From contig JAJTTP010000011.1 of assembly GCA_023313575.1 (NCBI GenBank), positions 310,001 through 374,000 on the forward strand: a stretch of DNA of 64,000 nt, given 5' to 3'. Source of the stretch: Eutypella sp. D-1 (taxonomy: Eukaryota > Ascomycota > Sordariomycetes > Xylariales > Diatrypaceae). Both the position numbers and the translations under genes were made by a program. Positions 22,787-33,666 of this stretch are shown piece by piece (the stretch's first letter is position 1; every line of letters begins with the position of its first letter). The notes beneath the pieces were generated by a model, which was not told the origin of the DNA, ran no database searches, and saw nothing but the letters and a program-made list of their open reading frames with translations.

Positions 22787-23224
22787 TGTTATGACCTGGT
22801 CAGGTTATAAAAGGCCAAATGGGGCCAATAACAAATCACGATCCCATTCGAAAGAATGAGGCTTTTAAAAAAACCCAGCCATAATAAGTTAGCTACGTCC
22901 GAGTTATGTGATAAGAAGGATAGCTAAGATAGCCAGCTATCTTAATAATCTAGGATAGCTGGGATAACCAGTTATTTTAATAATCTAATAATAACCACAT
23001 ATTTTAATATCAGGAATAAAAGATATAAATAATATATAATTACGTTTATTACTTTTTTTTTAAATAATTTTTAAGCTTATTAGCTTATAATATAACTTAG
23101 TTATTTAAAGCATTTTTTTTTTATTATCACTAAACGTGATTATTTATTACTTAAAACCCCCAGCACTCCTATTAACATAAACCCTTTGATTGGACTAATA
23201 GTTAGGAATAGACCAGCCGTTACA
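22787..23224 (+). mobile_element. nested LTR-like repeat, family 2, copy 2
   Basis: Starts TGTTATGACCTGGTC and ends GACCAGCCGTTACA, so the ends form an imperfect inverted repeat of about 14 bp. Its last 240 bp match copy 3 almost base for base over AT-rich sequence. The flanking pentamers (TTTAA, GCTAT) do not match. It lies 207 bp from the inverted copy 1, so the two form a large inverted repeat. Confidence 0.55.
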
Positions 23225-25008
23225 GCTATCTCCTTTAATTAATAAAAAATAATTAATAACCTTTTAAATAGCTATATTTAACGATAAAAAAGGATAACCG
23301 GACCGTTCCCTTTTTAAAAATCCAAATTAACTTATATATTATAAGACCTGGATAATTTTTATATTAGCTTTCGGCGTTACCCCTTTTTTAAATAATTATT
23401 TTAAATAAAGGACCGGGGCTTATAAAAACCTTAAAAAGTTATAATTCCTTTTTTTAAACAGTATTTAAGTTTATTTTAAAACTTAATTTATTATTAAAAC
23501 GGATATTTATATTTATTAATAATTAATAAAAGTAAATTTATTATATTATCCCGCCGATTAATATTTTAAATAAATTATATTTATCGATTATTATAAAAAG
23601 ATTTAAAAAAATTTAAAATAAAAAAAATAATTATACGGGAAAAGTTTATAATATTTTAAAAAATAAGTTTTGTTTTTTTTTTAATATATATTATATTAAT
23701 AATATCCGGTAAATATAATTTTATATTATATTTTTAATTATTTTATTAAAACGAATAATATTATATTTCTTTTATAACGTTTTTTATTATTTAATATTTA
23801 TTAATATATATTTTATTATAAAATATTATTTTAATACCGAATAAATTAAAATTTAATATTATTATAATTAAACTTTTACGATTTCATTTAATATTAAAAT
23901 TAAAAACGTAAATAAAAACGATTTAAAAATATTTTAAATTATATTTAATAAATTTTTTTTATATTAAAAAGTATTAAAGCCTGATTTCCGAAAAAAAAAT
24001 AATTAATTATTATTATATACCGAGTTTATTATATAATTCTTTAATTTTAATATGCTTTTTTCGAACTTATTACTTATTTTAAAAATTTAATAAATAAATT
24101 TTACGTTTTTATCGGTATTTATAAAGTTATAAAGAAAATTAATTAATATATGGTTAATAAAGATAATAATAACGATAATAACGATAACGAAAATAATACT
24201 TTTTATGTCGACCGTAAATATTATCGAAACGATAAAAGCGGGAAATATTATTAAAAATAAAAAACCGATAAATAATAAAACCGTAAATATTAAATATATA
24301 AAATAAAAAGTATTAATTTATTAAATATTTAAAATAAGAACGTAAAGAAATAAAAATTTAATAAAAGGTTAAAAAAGTATTTTACCGTATTAATTACGCC
24401 GTTTTCCTTATTAAGTATAAAGGAAATAAACCCGTTTTAAAACTTAAAAAAAAAGATATCGCGGAATATTTTAACCGTTCGGATAACGGTTAATATTTTA
24501 CGGCCGTTTATTTATTTAATTAAACCTTTTAATATCGAATCGACTTTTTTTTACCGATTATAAAAAATAACGTTCCCGATATTATGTTCGTTTTAAATAA
24601 ATATATTAAAAACGTATTTTAAAAAATTATATTAAATATAAATGTTATTAAAATATTTATTATAAAAAAGGAATAATATTTTATTTTAATAAAGGAATAC
24701 TTTAATTAATAATTAAAAATAAATAAAAATCGTATAAAAAAAGTTAATATCTGTTTTAAAAATAAACCTTATATTAAATTATTTAATATAATTTTTATTA
24801 ATACTTTTTTCGGATAAGTTAATTTTTACGTAATAAAAATAAATATTTTATTTTTAATATTAATTAAAGATATAAATCGATTCGGTATATATTTTAATAA
24901 TATTATTAACTAATTAATCGGTAAAAACAGTATAACGGTTAATGTTATTTAAAAATAAAAATATTTATAATTTAAATTCGACGATATTATTTATTTTATA
25001 AAGGTAAA

Positions 25009-25555
25009 ATTATATAAAATTTATATACGTTGCGGACATTTATTTATTAGCAAATTATATGATTTTTTAAATAAAACAAGATATAATATTAAGATTAATA
25101 TTTTTAAAAAAATTAATAAATTTTGCCATTATTATTAAATTAAAAGTAAAGCATTTTAAAGATTTAAGTTTAATTTAAAAAATTTAAAAATAAATTTTAA
25201 TTTTAAAATAATTATTAATATGATATATTTAAATAAAAAGCTTATTTTTTATATTATTAACGTAATTGTAAGATTTTAAATAATACGTTTTATAAAAAAT
25301 ATATTAGTTAAGGAAATATAAGACGTATTTAAAAAGTGCTGGATCGATACGTATTTAAAACCCCCGGATATTATTATTTATAACGTAAAAACGAATTTTA
25401 ATAATATTAAATTTTATAATAAGGTACGTTTTATTAAAATTATTTATTATTAAATACCGGTAAAAGTATATTAATTTATTAATAAAGTAAAAAAATATTA
25501 TAACTTTATTTATAAAGTTTATAAAATTATCACGGAAAAACTTAAAATTATTAAA
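25009..25555 (+). pseudogene. copia Pol integrase remnant (RIP-destroyed)
   Basis: In one frame with many stops, the translation keeps the GAG-pre-integrase pattern IRCGHLFISKLYDFL, then INKFCHYY (the remains of the zinc HHCC site). Further on come KKCWIDTYLKPPDIIIYN and KTNF around the integrase catalytic Asp region, and IPVKVY...KVKKYYNFI...YKIITEKLK. These line up with the integrase core of fungal Ty1/copia polyproteins. Lost Cys, Gln and Trp codons are the expected outcome of C-to-T and G-to-A change. Not functional. Confidence 0.85.
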
Positions 25556-26164
25556 TTAAAATTATTATATTTATAAATAATAATAAAAACGGTTAATAAC
25601 ATAATTAACTTTAACGGCCTTATTTTTATTTTATTAATTTTTAAAGCTTATTTTCGAATTAATATAAATTTATTTTTTACTTTTATATAAATTTAAAAAG
25701 TTTAAGTAATATAAAAAGTTATAATAAAGGTTAAAAGAATTAAGGTATAAAAATTGGTTTAAAATGCGTTAAATATTAAAAATGGCCCGAATACGTAAAA
25801 GATATTTTTAAAATTATTTCCTTTAAATAATAAAATATTTATATATAAAACAAAAAAAAGATAAAAAAACTTATTTAAAGTTATTACGGTAATTAATAAA
25901 AACGTAACGGTGGATTTAAAAATAATAAAAAATATAATAACCTTCCGGAGCTTATATATTAAACCTTATACCTAATTAAAAAAAGTTAACAATTATCCCT
26001 GGTAAAAAAGTTAAGATAATATAAGCAAATTTTTAATACATTAATATTAAAAAAAAAACGATAAAGTATTAACTTTTAAATTAAAAGCAGATAAAAAAAT
26101 TATAACGCCCGGAAAGTTATTTAAAGTTTTTAACTTTAAAAAACTAAACGCTTTATTTAAAAAA

Positions 26165-26581
26165 TGTTATGGCCTGACTAGGCCAAGTGGGGGCTGGTAA
26201 CCCTATTCGTTAGCGGTACTGCCGGAAAAATAAAAACGTAAGCCAGCCACATTTAACAAGTTATAAAAAAAGCCATATATGGATCCGTTATAATCTATAA
26301 ATTTAAAAGTATCAGTTAAATCCGTTACGATCTAAGGATTTAACATAATTACATATTCTAATATTAGGAATAAAAAATATAAATAATATATAATTACGTT
26401 TATTACTTTTTTTTTAAATAGTTTTTAAGTTTATTAGCTTATAATATAATTTAATTATTTAAAGCATTTTTTTTTTTATTATTACTAAACGTGATTATTT
26501 ATTACTTAAAACCTTTAGCATTTCTGTTAACATAAACCCCTTGACTGGACTAATAGTTAGGAATAGACCAGCCGTCACAAA
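26165..26581 (+). mobile_element. nested solo LTR-like repeat, family 2, copy 3
   Basis: Starts TGTTATGGCCTGAC and ends GACCAGCCGTCACA, 417 bp, inserted between the integrase and RNase H parts of the copia Pol remnant. The flanks are AAAAA and AAAAG, compatible with a 5-bp duplication with one G-to-A change, but A-rich surroundings weaken this. It retains ordinary GC content in its first 150 bases (GCCAAGTGGGGGCTGG), unlike its host. Confidence 0.6.
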
Positions 26582-27497
26582 AAAGGCATTTTATAATTTA
26601 AAATATATAACGTTAATATATATTAAAGCGTAACAGTTTTTAAGTTAAAAATAATTCGTAAAATAAAAAATAAAAATATTTTATTATTATATAAAAAGTT
26701 ATAATTAATCGTTTAAAATTATAAAAACCCCGATAAAATTTTTATTATAACTTATATATTTATTATTTAATAAATTAATTAATATTTTATTTTAACGATA
26801 ACCTTTATTTTACGGCTTAAAAAGATAAAAATTATAATACGAAATATTATTATGGCTTATATTTAATTTAAAATACCGATATAATAAATTATTTTCGTGC
26901 AATTATTTATTAAATTAAAAAATAAATATTTTAAAAAGGTATTATTATATATAATTAAATTATTATATAAATTTATAAAATTAGGTATTTATTAGTTTAA
27001 AACTTATTTATAACATTATTAATAAAAGTTATATATAAAATTATTAACTTTTAACCTTTATTTATTAATATCGGATTTAAAACTATTCGGGATTACGGGA
27101 TTTTAAATAAATAATATATTTAATATCGGCATTACCGATTTTTTAGCTTTAAAAAATAAAGCATTTATTAAAATAAAAATAAAAATATACTTTTAAAAAA
27201 TATTAAAAAACGGATTAACCGAAAATTTTAACGGCTTACGAATTATTATTTATAAATATAAAGTATTTATTATATAAAAAAAATAAACGGAAAAGCTAAA
27301 ACTTTTAAATTTAAAAATACCCCCCCCCCCGGAATTAATAAAAAAATATATTAAATAATAAATACACGGAGCTTATATTTTTTTTTTTTATTAACTAAAG
27401 GCCGTATTCGATTATTTTACGGCGGCGTAATATATCGAACCCGGTTTTAAAAAAGTTAAAATATTAAACGCTTAAATTAAATGATAAATAAATAATA

Positions 27498-27760
27498 AGG
27501 ACCGTAAATTTATATATATCGAATTAAAACCCGAAAAATTAAAATTATATATTTTTATCGATAATTTATTCGTTAATAATAAAGATATAAGTTTATAAAT
27601 TAAATATATTATCGTTTTAAATAACGAAAAACCGGGATATAATAATAAATTTAATATTAAAAATAATATTATTTATTAATTATTTATTAAATATAAACAT
27701 ATTATACGTAATATCTTAATTAACGAAATATATAATATAATTTAAAGATTTAATATAGGT
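27498..27760 (+). pseudogene. copia RNase H remnant (RIP-destroyed)
   Basis: One frame reads LKLYIFIDN, then FVNNKDIS, then YIIVLNNEKPGYN, followed by NNIIY and IKYKHIIRNILINEIYNII. This follows the copia RNase H pattern of an Asp-Ser/Asn-FANNKD strand, an IGYIIVL strand and the NIIHW...KSKR..RSVLASELY helix, with Gln, Trp and Ser codons converted. The order after integrase supports Ty1/copia. A reverse transcriptase remnant should lie at about 26600-27490 but is too degraded for me to place residue by residue. Confidence 0.82.
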
Positions 27761-28141
27761 TATATTATTTATTATACGTTAAATATTATTTTAACCCGGT
27801 TATTACTTTTTTACGCTTTATTAGTTTTATATACCGACTTTTTTTTTATATTAATAAAAAAAGGTTAATAATTAACTTAATAATGTTACGGTAATTTTAT
27901 AAAAATAAAAAAATTAACAATATTTAATAAATCTATAACATTTATAATCTTATTAATGTTATAACAAAGGTTATAAAAACGTTTATCGAAAATAACCAAA
28001 TTGTTTTAAAATTAAAAGGATAAATAAAACGGGAATAATATTATTAACGTTTATTATTTAATTATTTATTTATTTATTTTTTATTTTTTATTTTAATAAC
28101 ATTTTATAATTATGTGATTACGAAAAGAAAAATAAAATAAA

Positions 28142-28343
28142 TGTTAGTTATTAGTGGTTACTGGTATGGACCCATATACCAGTAGGATGTACTTATGTAC
28201 CTATCTCCTGTTTATATAAGGATACGGGTTTCGCCCGTATCCTTTTTAGATAGATAGATAGACCTAAGACTAGAATATAACACCAGTCTCACCCCCTTTT
28301 ATTCTGTTATTATCTCTTTCCTTTACGTACGTACTTACTAACA
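28142..28343 (+). repeat. 3' LTR of the copia element, almost free of RIP
   Basis: 202 bp, TGTTAGTTATTAG to ACTAACA, aligned end to end with the 5' LTR and the solo LTR. It keeps the 28160-28183 palindrome, the TATA box (about 28211-28219) and the hairpin at 28220-28242 with one transition in the stem. It directly abuts the open 5' end of the SNF2 gene in the same orientation. Confidence 0.88.
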
Positions 28344-28348
28344 CTATT

Positions 28349-30995
28349 GTGGATATAATAAAACTGAAGAAGCCTCAATCGAACGTGGTGAAAGCTCGGG
28401 GTATCTTTCCACTTTCGGTTAACGTGTATGGACCGCTGTCTATCGCAGACGTGGTTGGAGATATGCTATCCAAGGAATCAATGTTTCTCCAGATTCCATA
28501 CCTTCTCCCACTGGACTACAAGTATTTCAACCCACAATTGTTCCGTCCCGGAGGTAAGATAGAGGACCTATCTCACCTTGTAGGCCTAGATTCAAATGAG
28601 TTGAAGGCCAAATCCACCTCTGAAGCGATTGAACGCGTTCTCGACTCATTAGAATCGGTGGAAGAAAACCACGACCAACTGTCATTGCTATTCGGGGAAC
28701 GTTCCCAGCCTAATAACATCATGACTCAGTTGAAGAGGTAAATATTTTATTGTTCGATAATTAAGCATTCGCACCTGTTCATTGTCTTCCATCTTGCTAA
28801 CACCCCACAGCCATCAAGCTGACGCACTTGCGTTCATCCTGCGTAGAGAGGACTATGAATCCTGTCAGAAAGCACACATTACTTTGCGAGGGCTCCTTAA
28901 GATTGGGTCAGTATAAAATGAGCCTTGAGGACTAAATATATTATTATATGTATTAATAGTTTAACACAGGCCGAAAGAGAGTACTCCCTCATGTGCGACT
29001 GGAGGATTACTGGCGGATACTATGGGACTTGGCAAGACACTGACAACTCTCTCTGCAATCGCCGCAACGTCAACTCATGCAAAACAGTCTACGAGAGGCC
29101 ACATCAATCCCTCGTCGAATGATGAGAATGTATTCAATAGCAGAGCAACCCTGGTTGTGGTCACATCTATGCGTAAGTCTCAATCTTTCGTGGACACGTA
29201 TGAAAGCCTTGCGGGCTAATTTGGGCCAATAGAGGTTTTGGACGTTTGGGAGACCGAAGTGAGGAGGTATTAAGCCATATATTAATCATTGAAATCCTTT
29301 CACGAACTAATTATATGTTAGCCATACCATTCGAGGTACCTTAACGAGTTGTCTTTTCCATGGGAAGAACCGCTCGCGACCCCTTGAAGAGATCGTTGAT
29401 CATGATGTTGTCCTTACCACGTATGCGACACTAGCAGCCGATTATAAGAGGCGATCGGTTTTACGGCGGATACAGTGGTACCGAGTTGTTCTTGATGAAG
29501 GCAGGTTTGACCATCTTCCTTCGCTCAAATCATATCGAACTAACTCTACGTACAGCACATTGGATCCGCAACCAATCCTCAATCCAATTCAAGGCGGCTA
29601 AGGCCCTTATATCTCCCCGGAGATGGTGTCTCACTGGTACACCAATTCAAAACCGAATGGATGATCTTGTTGCTCTTCTTGACTTTCTTCACTTCGAGCC
29701 CTTTTCACAGAAGCATATTTTCGAACAGCATATTCTAGATCCATTGAGCAGAGATACACCAGACAGAGCGTCTAGACTGCATGCGTTGCTCCGCACAATA
29801 TGCTTGCGGCGAACGGAGAAACTTTTGAACTTACCCAAACCAATCTTCAAGCAGACCACAGTGACGATGTCCACAGGAGAAAGATCCATATATAGCGATG
29901 TGGTCAAGTCATGCGCGCGAGAAATTGATGAAGTGGTCAGCACCAGAGCGAATAAGAAGAGAATAAAAAAGTACAATGTTCTTTTCATGGGAATGATGCG
30001 GCTGAGGAGGTTGTGTAATCATGGAACGTTCCCTACCCACGGGATTCAGGCTACTCTGATCCCATCAGTGTCAGAGGAAGCATATGAACTCGAGTGTGAG
30101 CTTTGTGGAGTCGGCGGCGAGGATGGGATCGAAATTGATGGCATGGGAGAAATTTGCCAGCAGTGCGGTAGAAGCCGCGATCTAGCCAAGCAGCATCGTA
30201 ATGCCGCGAACGCTATGAAGCGCAGTCAGCCCTTCGCTGATACATTCGCGACCTCAGAAACCGACCTTTTAAGAGGCCTTGCTCAAGCAAGCCCACAAAC
30301 ATACGTATCTACTAAGATGCAGGCAGCAGTGGACAGTATACGAGCCCTCCCTTTAGGATCTAAGAGGTATGCATCCTTTCATATTCATAAAGAGTTTGAC
30401 TGATACCCCTAACATGACACAGCCTTGTCTTTACTTATTGGACAACTACGCTCGACTTGCTGCAGTTTCACTTAGAAGCCGAGAACATCAACTATTTGAG
30501 AATCGATGGCAGCGTCGGGTATAGTAAGAGACTGGCCATTTTACAGCATTTCAGGGAGTCAGAAATACCTGTCTTACTGATGTCTATCCAGACCGGAGCA
30601 TTGGGGTAAGTTTTAACCTATGGCCTTGTGTCTCTATACGGTCAGAACTCATAGACCTCTAGCCTAAACCTTGTAGCCGCCAACTATGTTCACATAATTG
30701 AGCCGCAGTGGAACCCCGCGGTGGAAGAACAGGCAATTGCTCGAGCTGTACGGATGGGACAAACCCGGACTGTCACAGTCATCCGATATGTTGTCGAACG
30801 TTCCGTCGAAGAGGTACGTAGACAGTGCTGAATGCTTAAACGCGTGAGCTTATGTTCAATTGATAACAATATACTTTTAAGAACATCGTGAACCTGCAAA
30901 GGCGAAAGCAAAACCTAGCCAAGTTTACCCTTGAAGGAGGAGCAAGGGACGGAAGCAATGCGGGTCTAGATGTTCGTCCCACTGCAACATGTTAG
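28349..30995 (+). CDS. SNF2/DEAH-box helicase, 5'-truncated at the copia LTR
   Basis: Nine exons keep one frame for 719 codons: 28349-28737, 28811-28906, 28970-29172, 29233-29266, 29322-29500, 29556-30366, 30423-30605, 30663-30813, 30882-30995. Motifs: SHQADALAFILRRED, Walker A GGLLADTMGLGKTLTTLSAI, VVVTSM, DEAHWIRNQ (motif II, split by intron 5), LTGTPIQNRMDDLVALLDFL, LRTICLRRTE, MRLRRLCNHG, a CELCG...CQQCGR metal-site pair, LVFTYWTTTLDLL, LRIDGSVG, LLMSIQTGALGLNLVAANYV and EQAIARAVRMGQTR. These are the two RecA lobes of a Rad5/SMARCA3-like SNF2 ATPase, which remodels chromatin or handles damaged replication forks. Intron 5 has a GC donor and intron 2 a GTCAGT donor. The frame is open upstream into the LTR without an ATG; the first in-frame ATG is at 28463. 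The N-terminus is missing, yet the rest has no disabling change. Confidence 0.85.
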
Positions 30996-31720
30996 GATAT
31001 ATTACTAATCACGCCCAGGACCTTCAATTTGTACTTGACTTCGGATCAGTTAGCCAGTCAAAAGTGTCTGATACGGCTAACAAAGAAGAGGGGAATGAAA
31101 GGAGATAGGTTATAGGCATGTGCTAAAACGAAGAAGTAGGTCTTATCGGAAAAGTAAATTGCGGAAACAAGCCCATGGAACAATAAATACTAACCATCAA
31201 CTGGTGCCTAGTTGTTGATAACGAAATGGCATTGGCATGGTTTTGCTCCAGCCTAGCAATATCACAGTGTATAATCATGCATCCACCAACAAACAAGAGT
31301 GGATACCCAGAAATGTGTGACCCACAATTGAGGATAGGGGCACTAATTAATAGCTAACTAGATGCAGACACTAGAAGTGGATCGTTTCTCCTGTTTACCC
31401 CTATCTGGACTATTTTTATAGCAACCATGAGATACTTACTCTCCATTTTTCGGGAATTGTATATGAGAATTGAATACGACAACTTGAATTAATGTGAATG
31501 CCTAGGGATTCTGCATGGACCAAGACTGTATCCAACGGCGTCTCTAGCTGAAGCACAACCCACTATATTGATTGATCTGGACATGGGGTACCATTCAATC
31601 AGTATACGGGGGCGCCGGGGGGAGGGGGGGGGGGGGTACAAATCCCTTTCAGAAGTAGACTGGTATGACATGTTTTTAAGCCGTCGGTGAGTTTCGGGTA
31701 AAGTAGATTGAACCGCACAA
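30996..31720. other. intergenic, no supported gene
   Basis: 3' flank of the SNF2 gene. A G run of about 13 bases lies at 31623-31636. Nothing else was recognised. Confidence 0.5.
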
Positions 31721-32078
31721 TGTCGCAACAACTGTTGGTTGTTAGTGGTCATTGGTATGGACCCACATACCAGTAGGAAGTACCTATGTACCTATCTCCC
31801 GTTTATATAAGGATACGGGCTTCGCCCGTATCCCTCTCAGATAGATAGATAGACCTTAGACCAGAATACAACACCAGTCTCACCACCTTTCATATTGTTA
31901 TTGTTATTCCTCTTACGTACGTACCTACCAACAACAACCTTTTCAGGCCCACACTGGCCACCTATAAAGGGAGCACCCGGGGCTAGGTTGGGCAGATTCT
32001 TCTTCTTTTCCTTTGTTTTCCCAGAGCCGTAGCAGGGCCCCTTTGGGCCCAAAATATACGCCCTTTTTGGTTGCGACA
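31721..32078 (-). mobile_element. solo LTR of family B, split by a nested family A LTR
   Basis: Read on the minus strand it starts TGTCGCAACCAAAAAGGG, shares with 21557-21717 the GGGCCC-N4-GGGCCC hairpin and the CCTAGCCCCGGGTGCTCCC block, and after removal of the family A insertion ends TTGTTGCGACA. The outer flanks (CACAA and CGTAA) agree at three of five positions, the two differences being transitions. It is therefore an older insertion interrupted by a younger one. Confidence 0.78.
31733..31933 (+). mobile_element. solo LTR of the copia family (family A) with perfect target duplication
   Basis: 201 bp starting TGTTGGTTGTTAG and ending TACCAACA, flanked by ACAAC on both sides (31728-31732, 31934-31938). 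It shares almost every base with the unmutated part of the copia 5' LTR and carries the palindrome (31751-31774), TATA box and hairpin (31811-31833). No RIP pattern is visible. It is inserted in the family B LTR. Confidence 0.92.
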
Positions 32079-32152
32079 CGTAAAACAGCAACAAGTTCCA
32101 TGGCTACAACACGTACCTCTCGAGGTTCAACTAATGGGAAGTGCTATCCATG

Positions 32153-32368
32153 TGTTAAAGGTTTTGGGCGCAAAGTGAAAGATAGTAGCTAGAAAGTCAC
32201 CGTGAGGACGCTATAGTATAGGTAAAGGTCGAAAATTTTTTAAACGCTGGCCCTCTGCTAAAACCGCAAGGGGCGAAGCCCCTTACTTATAGATAATTTT
32301 AGTCTATCGTAGCCTCTAGAGAAGGGGAGAGGGCACTGTTAAGGCCCCTGTCCCTTTATCATGTGACA
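32153..32368 (-). mobile_element. candidate solo LTR, third family
   Basis: On the minus strand it starts TGTCACATGATAAAGGG and ends CCTTTAACA. The flanks are CCATG and CCACG (four of five identical). It contains a TATA-like CTATAAGTA immediately followed by a hairpin with stem AAGGGGC/GCCCCTT and loop TTC (32268-32284), the same design as the other LTRs here. No second copy is in the window, so the ends are provisional. Confidence 0.4.
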
Positions 32369-33666
32369 CCACGCCAATAAGCCGCTCTGTTGGCTCCAGC
32401 TGTAGATGGGTTTCAACTAGGATTCTTCGATCCTCTGTGCTTTAATCAGAGCCTATGTAGTATAATACGGCTGGTTTGATCGATATTTACAGTAGCCTAT
32501 GACTTGTGAGTCGTCTTGAAGCCATAGAGGCAATCGGTCGCACGTTAATGTGTTCGGTATGGTTGCTTTGATCACCGCTTTGGACTTGGACCTATGAGTA
32601 GAGCGCCTTTCATTCACATATTTTCTTATATTAGAATGGCGAGATGTTCTAACTTCTTACCCTCCTTGAGTGGTTCTATTTGTATGCTTCGATAAAGCGG
32701 TCCACGCACGGGTAAGTCTATGCAGGATATAGGCGTTACGGATTGGTCACCCGTATAGGGTCTCCACTATATGTCCAGGGGGTCACATACATATATATGA
32801 CTGTAAGCGCCACTGCGATTGCCACCATGGCAATCATTCACTAAACTTTTGGCCCCGATGGTGCAACGGTACGGTGCAACCGTAACAATAGGATGGCAAT
32901 CTACTCTTGTTTGCGTGGGTTGACGTCCGGTACTACGAAGCCTACGCTCTCACAAGAGGCCTCATCACTTACTTATCTCCTTAATTATGGATATTGCACA
33001 GGATGGTGAGAGGATACGTCTCAGCATCCACAATGACAATCTTTTGATTTCGTCTAATCTTTTGTCAGTTGCCAAACTCGGTGCGACCATATTGCTTCGG
33101 CCAGTGCTAAGAGACCATGGTATTTCAATGCTGATAATATAACACAGGCCAAGTCGAGATATAATAGAATGACAATCACTTTCATCAGCTTTGATGTGAA
33201 AGGCGCGTGTGCGACCACATAGACACAACATCATTATCGGAAATGAGCCCATACTGGGTGAGTCCCGTTTCACATACAACCATTACGTGAAGCGCGCCGT
33301 CGAAAGAGCTAGAAACGGGTAACCATATCCTCCAGGGAGACCGACGGCTCATGGTAGGTTGTGTGTAGGTTCGTCATACGCGGCCGGTCAACTGTAGCGT
33401 GAGTACTTGAGCAAACAAATGGCGTGGTGAAACATACGTAGACTGAAACGCACCCCGAAGAGCTGTGAATCCAACAAAAGTCACGGAATGATTATCTAAC
33501 GGAGGAAAATGGTACATAAAAGGCTCTATAAAAACGCATACTCTTGCGCCAAAGTAAAGAACCAACCCATCCTTACCAGCTACCATCGTCGTCTCTTCCC
33601 TCATTATTAGAACTTCATATCCCTTGAGATCAACATTATTTTAACTACGTTACCCTCAGACCCACC
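32369..33666. other. intergenic, promoter region of the following small gene at its right end
   Basis: No supported gene on either strand. The last 200 bases contain TATAAAAAC (about 33527-33535), a pyrimidine-rich leader and the start context CCCACCATGCC, consistent with a promoter for the gene at 33667. Confidence 0.5.

Larger units (their letters stand above)
21823..28343 (+). mobile_element. RIP-mutated Ty1/copia LTR retrotransposon carrying nested insertions
   Basis: Two direct LTRs of 202 bp (21823-22024, 28142-28343) bound 6.1 kb that is almost entirely A and T. CpA and TpG are nearly absent while CpG persists, the mark of repeat-induced point mutation. Conceptual translation still shows copia Pol in the order integrase (25009-25555) then RNase H (27498-27760), which defines Ty1/copia rather than Ty3/gypsy. 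A purine-rich tract just before the 3' LTR (about 28119-28141) fits a polypurine tract. Three copies of another LTR-like repeat sit inside; subtracting them leaves about 5.3 kb, a normal copia length. The flanking pentamers (TCTGC left, CTATT right) do not match, so no target duplication is evident. The element cannot encode protein. Confidence 0.9.

Noticed and set aside
23226..26164. Interpretation of family 2 copies 2 and 3 as the two LTRs of one nested retrotransposon
   Set aside because: The sequence between them encodes the copia integrase whose RNase H continues beyond copy 3, so copy 3 interrupts one Pol frame and the copies are separate insertions.
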